Positions 9,201 through 17,699 of a DNA stretch of 64,000 bases are shown piece after piece (positions within the stretch are counted from its first letter, which is position 1; the number at the start of each line of letters is the position of its first letter). The notes beneath the pieces are model-generated. The model saw only the letters and a list, made by a program, of their open reading frames with translations, was not told the DNA's origin and ran no database searches. Made by a program: the position numbers and the translations under genes. Source of the DNA: Prevotellaceae bacterium (GTDB taxonomy: Bacteria; Bacteroidota; Bacteroidia; Bacteroidales; UBA932); contig JAIRNF010000010.1 of assembly GCA_031258195.1 (NCBI GenBank), forward strand, positions 19,607-83,606. Reading direction: 5' to 3'.

Positions 9201-11025
9201 CTCCGTCGTAAGTTAGCGCTATGATATGTCCGGCTTTATCGGTCCGATTATTGAACCTTGTTTTGGGGTAGCTACTTCCCGCTTCGGGCATATTAGCCGC
9301 CGGATGGAGAGGGATGCCGGTTGTCTCGCTGCTACCGTCTATGTCTACACCTCCCGCGGTAACGCAAATCTCGGGCAGCTTCTTCGTAAAGCCGCCTTCC
9401 GCGATGTCTCGCCCGTCAAGTCGATTGTTGATATCTCCGACAAAAGGAATACCGAATGTACCGTGAGTTCCGTCCGAGCGAAAAGAGGCGGCCGCTTTAA
9501 GTGTTCTCGTTTCGATATCCCAGATATAAACCAGAACGTCTAGATCTAATGCTTCGCCCGAGCCGTTCTGAAAAACAATAGCCTCAAGCTTACCGTCGCC
9601 ATCAAGATCGGCTACGCGGGTAAAGCCGTCGTTAAAGTAGTAGGTAGTGTTTGTTGTTCCGGCAGTACCTGTTTTTACCGTTACCGACGTAGGACCTTCT
9701 ATTGTAGTATATGTATTCTGAGTGTGATTTCCCGGTTCTCCGTCTTTACCTAAATAGCTTAGGTTGAATTTATGAATACGATTTCCAGTAATAACTTCCA
9801 TTTCCCCGTCGTCATCCGTATCGACAATGGCCGGCACCGCTATATGAAGATCGTTATAAAGACTTGAGCCGGACGGGCGACGACCTACCATAGCGTGAGT
9901 CTTTACGTTATTTGAGTAAGTGTTATTGGTTGACGTACTACCCGGATTATAGTTGGCGAGACCGGTTCCTGTAGCGAGGCTGCTAGCCTTGGCGGCGGCG
10001 GCGTCTTTATCCCAAGCCATAAGCAGCTTACCGGTTCGGGCGTTATATATTTTATTATAAACAACAAGTTCGGGTATGCCGTCTCCGTTTATATCTACAA
10101 TGTTAGGAATAGGTTGTCCGTATACGGTGTAATTGTCGCTAAGCGGGGCTTTATGCCCGTATTCGCCGTCCCACATTTTGGCTAATCCCGTTATCTTCTT
10201 ATTAGCGTCTAGCGTTGGTTTAAGCGCGTATACCTTTCCGTTGTCGGTTGATTGGCAAACTATAATTTCTCCTATGCCATCATTATCAACATCGGCTATA
10301 GCCATGTATGAAGGGGATTGATGGTAGGGTAAAGAGCCTAGTCTGAAATGTCCGTAGCCGCTTCCGATAGTACTTAGATCAAACTTGAATAGCTTGTTAC
10401 CTGTCTGTCCGTCGAAAATATAGATGTAGTCGATATAGGTGTCGAGAGTACTTGTGGTTTTACCGCCCGCGGCGATAATTTCCGGCTTCCCGTCTCCGTT
10501 AAGGTCGCCCGCTAAGGGTATCTGAAACACTTGTATATACCCGCCCTTATGGCTGCTGCTATAATTATCGTCAGAATACGCTATAAATTTTCGATGTATG
10601 CCAAACTTTACGTTTTCGGGCATTGCGTCAACGCAATATTCGTCAGTTTGTATGATATTTATGGGTAGGTTTTCTTGGGTTACGGCTATCGCGACCGCTG
10701 CTTGGGCATTAGTACCTAACCCGTCGCATTCTATGTTATAGGTTATGGTTATTGTTTGCCCTATAGCGCCAACTCCTGGTATAAAAACCAGAAAGTCGCC
10801 GTCGAAGCCCGCTATTCCTTGAGTAGGAGAGGGACCGTTAACAATGCTAAGCGTATAGTGGCCGCATGGGATAACATCATTTTTGGTAACATCGATCCTG
10901 ACTTTTTGAAACGGGCCGGTTTGAGCGTTATCATTATTCGCTGTTAATGTTTGACTTCTTGCCTGAATAGAAAAGCCGGCTAAAAGCGAAAACAAAAGAA
11001 CGGTTGTTTGGTATATTTTTTTCAT
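3268..11025 (-). CDS. Giant secreted FG-GAP/VCBS multi-propeller protein with Ig-like, CARDB-like and incomplete C-terminal Calx-beta domain
   Basis: 2585 aa; signal peptide; three homologous modules each with eight D-x-[DN]-x-D-G type loops; repeated VWNQxxYxPxxINEDLTVP signature; C-terminal Calx-beta-like sequence ends abruptly at ILGTP. Confidence 0.9.
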   Translation of the reverse strand: MKKIYQTTVLLFSLLAGFSIQARSQTLTANNDNAQTGPFQKVRIDVTKNDVIPCGHYTLSIVNGPSPTQGIAGFDGDFLVFIPGVGAIGQTITITYNIECDGLGTNAQAAVAIAVTQENLPINIIQTDEYCVDAMPENVKFGIHRKFIAYSDDNYSSSHKGGYIQVFQIPLAGDLNGDGKPEIIAAGGKTTSTLDTYIDYIYIFDGQTGNKLFKFDLSTIGSGYGHFRLGSLPYHQSPSYMAIADVDNDGIGEIIVCQSTDNGKVYALKPTLDANKKITGLAKMWDGEYGHKAPLSDNYTVYGQPIPNIVDINGDGIPELVVYNKIYNARTGKLLMAWDKDAAAAKASSLATGTGLANYNPGSTSTNNTYSNNVKTHAMVGRRPSGSSLYNDLHIAVPAIVDTDDDGEMEVITGNRIHKFNLSYLGKDGEPGNHTQNTYTTIEGPTSVTVKTGTAGTTNTTYYFNDGFTRVADLDGDGKLEAIVFQNGSGEALDLDVLVYIWDIETRTLKAAASFRSDGTHGTFGIPFVGDINNRLDGRDIAEGGFTKKLPEICVTAGGVDIDGSSETTGIPLHPAANMPEAGSSYPKTRFNNRTDKAGHIIALTYDGGESNIQKRLKISWALEHYDYSDNTGISMFDFNNDGAFDLCYRDEETIRVISPKLGTYDYIRNDAPASEPAILFKSSIQSNTGFETPAIADVNMDGSADIVVVGWSESNGLLFRGNVYVFEHAPGNPKWAPCPPVWNQALYNPLHINEDLTVPARPISMLTTFSKGSETIQPYNGAWIQQPIVKDGEDHIPIYRHPDAALANMKVERTSDGKASVTLTIRNDGLASISATTPVDFYITNPDTPGAKLYSQNEAIGTDVFSNEKVTLSFTINYDPAGKFTHCRLVDDGTNFPATNYTDCNINNNYGYTAVITAVDDSYTVFNGDQNLYDIVANDITIGNAILTIGENPKNGTANITPEGKLSYTFTQNTERKDSLRYTLRCEYEGNILATIDTAWVYFTKSDLPDNIITNPDACVVITPQITFGIAQKWEITDANDGKSAHQKSSPMAGDLDGDGIPEIVVAGKTGAYSNFKNINVFDGASRELKASLTFEVTNGDWASPVPFALVDADANGWGEIVYVLEDKAYSYEAARDNDNKLQFNLKWGPVSYDRKTGTTFPYLPQPLVADFNGDGKAEIVVNNCIFDGTTGALLGRTEPIANAFVARNPATDTSEATFAGLGDFDNDELPELVLGAAIYKINVDKAGTDQFCQILSKNTAIGDGFAAVADLDLDGRLEVVVAHTKNESSVTRAYLYTWRPDIENNGAGTYERYHIPNGAGGTSGHISFPLVGDIDGKEENGKYYPEICVSTINSVRAFRYNPGLNKHEQKWFLKTSDDSGGTGITLFDFDNDGASELVYRDMTDLRIIDGRPDRDLTVSDNLASTPCKSGTASEYPIIADIDGSGSASILVTCYKGSSEGGANTLMAYESGTQPWTPARGVWHQAAYDPSQINEDLTVPAYPLAKQTSFIADGRNHYPYNGTLTQVPITDINMKPILEAPDPYVISIIAEQADATTTYVKVTIGNQGVKNVNANLPVTLYKDSESTADILGIKTIDATLQPGNTVAITYDVPTASITSTLIARLQDDGNTYPAPGSFSDCNMDNNTLSVATLLAINDQAATKPGVPVTVDVLANDILGGCTIANIISTVEAQPVDGTAVVENGKIKFTPGANFNGNAIFTYKISCGDTQYSIGSVRITLMKQLPDNIITDEGDCVVPFEEIVFDVKRKWYSPNGTAHGNTGPLVGDLDDDGIPEIITFSSAMTTLYVLNGSDGSVKTSIAIPYAAGTGGWYPVMTAVLVDSDNNGRGEIILATSDLKLTSYEAKATDGAFSLEKKWGPVDFQNPTAADNLPQPIVADFNGDGAPEVVIYNQIFNAGTGAKLGETEALGTEAAPIAYVGRIINRGGNKTSNFMTAADFDDDDLPEIVAGGKVYKVNVSPDGATATCGILYQATAFNDGFTAVADVDLDGKLDVVVVDYDGSRTRINVWSPTDGLTNAGRMIDQIAIDKSEVCQGYPFIGDIDGADAFDGEKYPEICVVTRELSPTYGRVSAYKYNPSSEKYELKWKLLNSDTSGGTGITLFDFNNDGINEIVYRDEKELYIYNGVANTTPVLASPDAHFTCTSGTAFEYPVIADLDGSGSAKICVACSANGVTGTSHTLNAFESNTTPWAPTRKVWNQVNYEPTMINENLTVPKTAFPKHAVFEAERNSVMEEFRPYNGALIQVPVTNEDMKPVVRAADAYVVGIVIEQHNATTVNVKVIVGNRGRMNASSSLPVTLYTEHTNTDNPTNAIGTQPIGVALLPGAAVTLTYNAPIAGLRERLIARVQDDGQGSYPVVGYSDCDHTNNIGSAATFIAIDDFASPYKNSHVDIDVPANDGLGQCNETTIVFTNISAPSNGEAQPAGKKIRYTPTSGFVGSDSFTYTIRCAATNQESTATVSIVVNSLLMVEKLNDKDASEPYADGIFRIKFTDTPFTLTKDLEVSYTITPTAAIEGVDYQAVAGTAIIEAGKPHVDVIIEPIDNFMVEGNNKQVQLLITGAAILGTP

Positions 11026-11575
11026 ATCTGTAACATTGCTATGACTGGAATACCAGTATAGGTTATCGGTTGTTTTATGAGCGTTTTACTTACCCCTTAA
11101 TGATAAATGATGCGGAGTAAAAGTTACATCATTCAGCTATTTACTTTATGCTGTTTATCAGCATAATGATCTTATCGGAATCTTTAGAAACGGGTCAAAA
11201 ATAGAGAAACAAGTATTCTCGTGCAACTTTATCGATTTTTCGATTATGTGAAAATTATATAAATTATGAGTCCCCGTATTCCCTGAGCCATATAATATTC
11301 TTGTTTCTAGGGTGTTATGTTTTTTTTCGCAAGTTGAAAAAATACACTTATGTTTTTTTTTGCGTTAGTTAGCTTAAATTAGCTGATAAAGGCGGGGTTT
11401 CGTGTCAACTTCCGACGATTTTTCGAGGCTTTTCGCGTAATGACCTAATATGGCGAAGAGTCGTGTCGGAATTCGTATAGTCCATGTATTTTGCGCTATA
11501 TTCGCGGCTTGTTAACCGCTAATTACCGTTTACTACCGTACTGGTAGAACCGATATTACGGGTCGGTTTTTTACT

Positions 11576-12153
11576 ATGGGATACTTTTCCTTGCCGTTAG
11601 TTTCCGTCGGGTTCTGTTTTGATACGTTTGCCGTATCAATCTCACGCGGATTGCTTAAAAAAGAATACGATTTTCGCGGTCATTTCGTATGGCGTGTATC
11701 TTTGCCGTAGCGCGGGGAGCGACGCCCGCTATAGGGTGGTTGCCGGGTAGATCTGTAGAGCCTTTCATTGCCGGTTACGATCACCGGGATCGCCTTTGGT
11801 TTACTTACCGTAATTGGCGGTAAGACGGTAGCCGAAAGCTTTAATGTACGTGAAGATCCCGATAAACCATGCGATTGTGTCGGTTTGAAAGCCGCATTCG
11901 GAATGGCTGTCGCGACCGGCATCGACGCGTTAATTGTCGGCGTGACTTTAGCGTTTATTCGGGCGGATAAGGTAAAGACGATTGCGCTAATTGTAATGGT
12001 TATGCCGGTTACCGATATGGCGGTCCCGCTTGGTGTACGGATAAGTAAGCGTTTCGGTCGTAAATTCGAGAGACAGGCGGAATTTATAGGGGCTTGCCGC
12101 TCGTACTTATAGGTGTTAAAGTATTGTTAGAGCGCGCGGTGTTTATAAGTTGA
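11576..12153 (+). pseudogene. mntP: Decayed MntP-like (DUF204) manganese efflux pump
   Basis: Fragments in alternating frames: MGYFSLPLVSVGFCFDTFAVSISRGLLKK; FAVARGATPAIGWLPGRSVEPFIAGYDH; IAFGLLTVIGGKTVAESF...AVATGIDALIVGVTLAFI...RFGRKFERQAEFIG; GLPLVLIGVKVLLE. At least three frameshifts and an in-frame TAG at 11708. Confidence 0.8.
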
Positions 12154-12294
12154 GCGGGATGAATTTTTTTTACGAGAATAATTCTCCCGGCTTTATGCCG
12201 ACACCAACAAGAGAAGGTTTGTTCAAAATCCGGAAGATGTATATATAATTTCGGCTGGCGGTAAAATTTAATTTCTCAGAATAGAAAAAAAGCT

Positions 12295-12302
12295 TACTTT
12301 TG
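12295..12302 (+). promoter_or_regulatory. Putative Bacteroidota -7 element (TACTTTTG)
   Basis: TAnnTTTG match 26 nt upstream of the TPR gene ATG. Confidence 0.5.
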
Positions 12303-12327
12303 CGTTTCGTAAAAAACTATTATTCCA

Positions 12328-13026
12328 ATGGCAAAAAATCGGAAGCCTACCAAAAATCAGGAAAAACATATTTCCGTGGGCGAAGTGGTTGAGAAAACAG
12401 AAATCTTTGTAACCAAATATCAGAAGCCTATTATCATAGGCATAAGCGTTATCGTGCTGCTTGTATTAGTGTTCTTTGGCTATAAGAAGCTATACAGCGA
12501 GCCGCGTAACGACGAGGCGTTGGCGCGGATGTATTTGGCGGAACAGCAGTTCCGGATAGACTCGTTTCGTCTTGCTTTTGAAGGAGAACCGGGTAGCTAC
12601 TACGGTTTTCGCCGGATAATCGAAGATTTCGGTTCTACCGACGCCGGAAATTTGGCGCGATATTATGCCGGAATTTGTCAGCTTCGGCTGGGTAACTTCG
12701 ACGAGGCGGTTAAGCACCTGAAAAAGTATAGCAGCGAAGACGAGCTTATACAGGCTAAAGCGTATGCCGCCATTGGCGACGCGTATGTGGAGCTTAATAG
12801 CTATAACGAAGCCGCCGGCTATTTTATGAAAGCGGCCGACTTTAGAGATAACGTATATGCCGCGGGATATCTGTTAAAGGCGGCTATGGTCTACGAAGAG
12901 CTTAACCGCTATGCCGATGCCATTAAAGCGTATGAACGTATAAGAGAAAATTATCCTAATACGATGGAAGCTCAGCAGGCTGAAAAAGAAATCGTAAGAG
13001 TAAATATCTTATCTCAAAGAAATTAG
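12328..13026 (+). CDS. Membrane-anchored tetratricopeptide repeat protein
   Basis: Single N-terminal TM helix (PIIIGISVIVLLVLVFFGYKKL) then TPR-like repeats. Confidence 0.8.
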   Translation: MAKNRKPTKNQEKHISVGEVVEKTEIFVTKYQKPIIIGISVIVLLVLVFFGYKKLYSEPRNDEALARMYLAEQQFRIDSFRLAFEGEPGSYYGFRRIIEDFGSTDAGNLARYYAGICQLRLGNFDEAVKHLKKYSSEDELIQAKAYAAIGDAYVELNSYNEAAGYFMKAADFRDNVYAAGYLLKAAMVYEELNRYADAIKAYERIRENYPNTMEAQQAEKEIVRVNILSQRN

Positions 13027-13044
13027 TAATCCGGATAAAGATTA

Positions 13045-13073
13045 AAACCAAGAACCGTTTACGTTCTTGGTTT
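13045..13073 (+). terminator. Intrinsic terminator
   Basis: AAACCAAGAAC / GTTCTTGGTTT followed by a T-rich tract. Confidence 0.75.
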
Positions 13074-13107
13074 CTTTTATTATAGCAAACAAGACATTTA
13101 TTATATA

Positions 13108-13608
13108 ATGGCTACGTCTTTAAAAAATCTATCTGTCGTGGAGGGCAAGGCGCCTTCGGCGAAAGGTATGAAATTCGCTATTGTTGTTTCGGTGTGGAAC
13201 AATGCGGTAACGGAGGCATTAGCTAAAGGGGCGGCGGAAGCGCTGGTTGAGTACGGGGCGAATGAAGAGGATATTATCGTTAAGTCTGTACCCGGAGCAT
13301 TCGAGTTAACTTTAGGCGCGCAAATTATGGCGGAAAATACTAACGTGGACGCGGTAATTTGCCTGGGTTGCGTTATCAGGGGCGAAACCCCGCATTTCGA
13401 CTATATTTGCCAAAGCGCGACGCAAGGAATTACCCGGCTGAATATGGCGTACAACATGCCTTTTATATTTGGTTTGTTAACTACCGAAACTATGGAGCAG
13501 GCGGAAGAACGCGCGGGCGGACGGTATGGTAATAAGGGAACAGAAGCCGCCGTTACGGCTATTCGTATGGTGGCGCTTCGGCGAGAGATGGAAACGGAAC
13601 AGAAGTAA
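13108..13608 (+). CDS. ribH: 6,7-dimethyl-8-ribityllumazine synthase
   Basis: [36 protein letters not shown] motifs. Confidence 0.95.
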   Translation: MATSLKNLSVVEGKAPSAKGMKFAIVVSVWNNAVTEALAKGAAEALVEYGANEEDIIVKSVPGAFELTLGAQIMAENTNVDAVICLGCVIRGETPHFDYICQSATQGITRLNMAYNMPFIFGLLTTETMEQAEERAGGRYGNKGTEAAVTAIRMVALRREMETEQK

Positions 13609-13634
13609 TATATAACGGATATAAGCTACGTAAA

Positions 13635-14348
13635 ATGGGAAGAGCATTTGAGTTTCGTAAAGAGCGTAAGTTTAAACGCTGGGGTAATATGTCTAAAATA
13701 TTTACCAAGCTGGGGAAAGAAATCGCTATTGCGGCGAAGGCTGGCGGTCCCGACCCCGACGCTAACCCTCGTTTACGCGCGTTAATTCAGAACGCGAAGG
13801 CGGAAAACATGCCTAAAGATAATATCGAGCGCGCCATTAAACGCGCGGTAGAAAAAGACCAGAGCGACTATAAAGAAATGGTGTACGAGGGATATGGTCC
13901 CTATGGCGTAGCATTTCTTATTGAAACGGCGACCGATAACCCTACGCGTACGGTGGCTAACGTTCGCAGCTATTTTAATAAGTATAACGGATCGTTAGGA
14001 ACATCGGGCAGCGTTGAATTTATGTTCGAGCGCAAATGCCACTTCAGCGTAACCATGAAAGAGGGCATAGACCTCGAAGAGCTGGAGCTGGAGCTGATAG
14101 ATGTCGGGGGAGAAGAAGTTTTCGAACAAGACGGTAAAATCGTGATATATGGCGCGTTCGAATCATTCGGTTCTATACAGAAATTTTTAGAAGATAACGG
14201 ATATGAAGTTGAAAGTAGCGGTTTCGAGCGGATTCCGACGGGAGAGCTTAAAGAGCTGAGCCCCGAAGAGCAGGTTCAGATAGAAAAGCTGATAGAAAAG
14301 TTTGATGACGATGACGATGTTCAGAACGTTTATCATACAATGAAGTAG
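13635..14348 (+). CDS. YebC/PmpR family transcriptional regulator
   Basis: MGRAFEFRKERKFKRWGNMSKIFTKLGKEIAIAAKAGGPDPDANPRLR.. typical of the YebC family. Confidence 0.95.
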   Translation: MGRAFEFRKERKFKRWGNMSKIFTKLGKEIAIAAKAGGPDPDANPRLRALIQNAKAENMPKDNIERAIKRAVEKDQSDYKEMVYEGYGPYGVAFLIETATDNPTRTVANVRSYFNKYNGSLGTSGSVEFMFERKCHFSVTMKEGIDLEELELELIDVGGEEVFEQDGKIVIYGAFESFGSIQKFLEDNGYEVESSGFERIPTGELKELSPEEQVQIEKLIEKFDDDDDVQNVYHTMK

Positions 14349-14386
14349 TATAAAAAGTGGTAAGAGTGGTTTTAGTGAACGCGCCT

Positions 14387-14414
14387 AACCCGACCGCTTG
14401 GATTCGGTCGGGTT
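14387..14414 (+). terminator. Intrinsic terminator
   Basis: AACCCGACCG / CGGTCGGGTT followed by TTCTTTTTTT. Confidence 0.85.
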
Positions 14415-14665
14415 TCTTTTTTTGATACAAAACGGGTGCCATTTTTCTTTTCTCGGACGATTTTAGCGAGCGTTTTAACATCCCTACAGCACTGCTCAAA
14501 AACATATCTGTTTGCGGGTTTTAATCGCTTTATATCATAGGTACATTTCTTTAATAAGCTGTACATTTGTACCCTATCGACGGGAAGTTCGCTTTAAAAG
14601 ACGTATTTTCCTGAAAAACGGTAACTTAATTTGAAATCGCAAATAATAAATAAAACCTATAAACA

Positions 14666-15082
14666 ATGAAAATTTCGCATATCGAGCATTTAGGCATTGC
14701 CGTTAAATCGCTAGAACAAGCTATCCCTTACTACGAAAATATTTTGGGGATGAAGTGCTACAGCGTAGAAGAAGTAGCCGACCAAAAAGTAAAGACCGCT
14801 TTCTTTATGGTCGGACAAACTAAAATAGAGCTTTTAGAAGCGACCGGTCCGGAAAGTACCGTTGCGAAATTTATTGAGAAAAAAGGCGAAGGAATCCATC
14901 ACCTCGCGTTTGCCGTTGAAGATGGCGTAGAAAACGCATTGAAGGAAGTAGAAGAAAAAGGCGTTCGGCTTATCGATAAGGCGCCTCGTAAAGGAGCGGA
15001 GGGTTTGAACATCGCATTTCTTCATCCGAAGTCAACTTTAGGCGTTCTTACCGAACTTTGCGAAGATCCTGAGAAGAAATAG
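14666..15082 (+). CDS. mce: Methylmalonyl-CoA epimerase
   Basis: VOC-fold [41 protein letters not shown]; adjacent to mmdA. Confidence 0.93.
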   Translation: MKISHIEHLGIAVKSLEQAIPYYENILGMKCYSVEEVADQKVKTAFFMVGQTKIELLEATGPESTVAKFIEKKGEGIHHLAFAVEDGVENALKEVEEKGVRLIDKAPRKGAEGLNIAFLHPKSTLGVLTELCEDPEKK

Positions 15083-15118
15083 TAAATAATAAATCTAAAC
15101 AATAACACCCGTAAAATA

Positions 15119-16672
15119 ATGAGCAACCAATTAGAAAAAGTAAAAGAGTTGATTCAGCTGCGCGAAAAAGCCAGACTTGGCGGCGGCGAAAAGAGAATTG
15201 ATTCGCAGCACAAGAAAGGAAAGTACACCGCTCGCGAGCGCGTTGCTATGCTGCTTGACGAAGGTAGCTTCGAAGAGTTCGATATGTTCGTTCAGCATCG
15301 TTGCGCGAACTTCGGATTAGAGAAAGAAACATACCTGGGCGATGGCGTTGTTACCGGTTATGGTACTATCGACGGACGTATGGTGTACGTATATGCTCAA
15401 GATTTCACCGTATTCGGCGGTTCGTTGTCTGAAACTATGGCTCAGAAGATTTGTAAGATCATGGATCAAGCAATGAAAATGGGCGCGCCTGTTATCGGAA
15501 TTAACGACTCGGGTGGAGCGCGTATTCAGGAAGGCGTAAACGCGCTTGCCGGTTATGCGGAAATTTTCCAACGTAATATTCTTGCGTCTGGTGTTGTTCC
15601 TCAGATATCCGCTATCTTTGGTCCTTGTGCCGGAGGCGCCGTTTACTCGCCCGCGCTTACCGACTTTACCATTATGACTAAGGGCACAAGCTATATGTTC
15701 CTCACGGGTCCTAAGGTAGTAAAGACCGTAACAGGCGAAGATGTAACTCAAGAACAGCTCGGAGGCGCTGGCGTACACACCTCAAAATCCGGAGTTGCCC
15801 ACTTTGCGGTTGATACTGAAGAAGACGGGCTCAACCTGATTAAGCGGCTTCTCGGCTTCCTTCCTCAAAACAACTTGGAAGAACCTCCTATCATGGAAAC
15901 TAATGATCCTATTGATAGATTGGAGGATTCGCTTAACGAAATTATACCTGATAGCCCTAATAAACCATACGATATGTACGAAGTTATTGGCGCTATTGTT
16001 GACGATGGTATTTTCCTTGATGTACAGCGCGATTTTGCGGCTAACATCATTACCGGTTTCGCGCGTTTCAACGGTATTTCTGTCGGTATTGTGGCTAACC
16101 AACCGAAAGTTCTCGCGGGTGTATTAGACATTAATGCGTCACGTAAGGCCGCGCGTTTCGTTCGTTTCTGCGACGCGTTCAACATTCCTTTGGTTACTTT
16201 AGTTGACGTACCCGGATTCTTACCGGGCACAGGCCAGGAGTATGGAGCGGTTATTCTTCACGGAGCTAAGCTGCTTTACGCTTATGGCGAAGCAACCGTT
16301 CCAAAGATTGCCGTTACCTTACGTAAATCGTATGGCGGCGCGTACTGTGTAATGAGCTCTAAGCACCTGCGCGGCGATATTAACTACGCTTGGCCAACGG
16401 CGGAGATTGCGGTTATGGGACCATCTGGCGCTATCGAGGTGCTATTCAACAAAGAAGTTGCCGCTGCCGAAGATCCTAAGGCTGTTGCTGCCGAAAAAGA
16501 AAAAGAGTATCGCGACGCATTTGCGAATCCATACAATGCCGCTAAATACGGTTACATTGACGATGTGATCGAACCGCGTAATACTCGTTTCCGTGTTATC
16601 AGAGCGTTACAGTCGTTAGCTACGAAGAAGCTGATGAATCCTGCAAAGAAACACGATAATTTACCATTATAA
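15119..16672 (+). CDS. mmdA: Acyl-CoA carboxyltransferase / methylmalonyl-CoA decarboxylase alpha subunit
   Basis: [66 protein letters not shown] motifs. Confidence 0.95.
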   Translation: MSNQLEKVKELIQLREKARLGGGEKRIDSQHKKGKYTARERVAMLLDEGSFEEFDMFVQHRCANFGLEKETYLGDGVVTGYGTIDGRMVYVYAQDFTVFGGSLSETMAQKICKIMDQAMKMGAPVIGINDSGGARIQEGVNALAGYAEIFQRNILASGVVPQISAIFGPCAGGAVYSPALTDFTIMTKGTSYMFLTGPKVVKTVTGEDVTQEQLGGAGVHTSKSGVAHFAVDTEEDGLNLIKRLLGFLPQNNLEEPPIMETNDPIDRLEDSLNEIIPDSPNKPYDMYEVIGAIVDDGIFLDVQRDFAANIITGFARFNGISVGIVANQPKVLAGVLDINASRKAARFVRFCDAFNIPLVTLVDVPGFLPGTGQEYGAVILHGAKLLYAYGEATVPKIAVTLRKSYGGAYCVMSSKHLRGDINYAWPTAEIAVMGPSGAIEVLFNKEVAAAEDPKAVAAEKEKEYRDAFANPYNAAKYGYIDDVIEPRNTRFRVIRALQSLATKKLMNPAKKHDNLPL

Positions 16673-16682
16673 AAGTATCGCT

Positions 16683-16871
16683 ATGGAAAAAAAAGTTTCG
16701 GGAGAGGTTTATGTCGCAATCGCAATGGCGCTGGCTCTATGTCGGAGAGGAGATGGAGGTCCGCATGATGTGGAAAATACAGCGCTAACTATTAATAGGC
16801 AAGCATACGCGAACACGCCATGGAGTTCGAAAATACTCACCCTACGTCAAATTCCGGTAGTGAAAAAGTAA
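16683..16871 (+). CDS. Stand-alone OadG-type C-terminal tail peptide
   Basis: GEVYVAIAMAL...HDVENTALTI...TPWSSKILTLRQIPVVKK is homologous to the C-terminus of the OadG-like gene at 17700-18653. Confidence 0.7.
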   Translation: MEKKVSGEVYVAIAMALALCRRGDGGPHDVENTALTINRQAYANTPWSSKILTLRQIPVVKK

Positions 16872-16878
16872 GAGAATA

Positions 16879-17370
16879 ATGAATCAGTTTAAAATAACAG
16901 TAAACGGAAACGAGTACTTCGTAAACGTTGAAGATATTCAAGAAAATTCGGCTCGGATAGAAGTTAACGGCTTATCATTTGAAGTTGGATTCGAAGATGC
17001 TGCAGGTATGTCGTATGCGGCGTCGGTTAGCCGGCCAAAGCAAGAAGCTGTGGCTGCCCCTGTTGCGGCGGCAAAACCAACGGCGCCGACTTCTAAGCCG
17101 GTAGCGGCTAAACCTGCCGCTGTTGCTAAACCCGCCGCGGCTGTTCCTACAAGTGGCGGATCGGCTATTGTATCTCCGCTACCCGGTGTAATTATCGACA
17201 TAAACGTTAGTGTTGGCGACGAAGTAAAATCCGGGCAAAAGGTCGTAGTTCTCGAAGCGATGAAAATGGAAAACAACATTAACGCTGATAAAGACGGAAA
17301 GGTTGTTGCGATTAAAGTAAACAAGGGCGACTCCGTTCTTGAAGGAGACGATCTTATTATTATAGGATAA
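16879..17370 (+). CDS. Biotin carboxyl carrier protein (copy 1)
   Basis: Biotinyl domain with EAMKMEN; Ala/Pro linker. Confidence 0.93.
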   Translation: MNQFKITVNGNEYFVNVEDIQENSARIEVNGLSFEVGFEDAAGMSYAASVSRPKQEAVAAPVAAAKPTAPTSKPVAAKPAAVAKPAAAVPTSGGSAIVSPLPGVIIDINVSVGDEVKSGQKVVVLEAMKMENNINADKDGKVVAIKVNKGDSVLEGDDLIIIG

Positions 17371-17380
17371 CGAAAATATG

Positions 17381-17416
17381 ATAAGAGAGAACCTAACGTC
17401 TTAGGCTCTCTCTTAT
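17381..17416 (+). terminator. Intrinsic terminator
   Basis: ATAAGAGAGAaCCTAA / TTAGGcTCTCTCTTAT. Confidence 0.75.
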
Positions 17417-17699
17417 TTGTTGTGGCTACAAACGATTACGATTATATCAATATTTTATATACTTTGCAACAATAATTATCTGTTTGGTGAAAATTTATTC
17501 TGACTTTTTTAAAAATTTGTAGGCTACAAAGATTTTAGCGATAAAGAGAGGTTCTCTAATTCGAGATTATCGCTATTGTATTATTTAATAATAAGTATTC
17601 TTTGTATTTGAAAGCCGGCATTGTGATCGAATTTTAATCGTCGAGAGTTTTACATATAAATGTAAAACGTAGTGATAATCGATATACTTAATTTATAAA

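Noticed and set aside
3449-10947. Many plus-strand ORFs antisense to the giant FG-GAP gene (e.g. 4153-4428, 6445-6807, 9226-9543)
   Set aside because: They overlap a long, clearly coding minus-strand gene, lack recognisable domains, and are expected from its CpG-rich repetitive codons.
3268-11025. Regular internal repeats as possible CRISPR or satellite DNA
   Set aside because: Repeats are protein-level (D-x-D-x-D-G loops), diverged in DNA, and lie within one ORF; no uniform spacers.
11400-11576. yybP-ykoY manganese riboswitch upstream of the mntP pseudogene
   Set aside because: Only a simple hairpin with T-run was seen; conserved riboswitch core motifs were not recognised.
11680-11922. 80-aa minus-strand ORF
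   Set aside because: Antisense to the MntP-like pseudogene and without recognisable homology.
15317-16230. Minus-strand ORFs inside mmdA (153, 106 and 121 aa)
   Set aside because: Antisense to a highly conserved carboxyltransferase gene; no domain signal.
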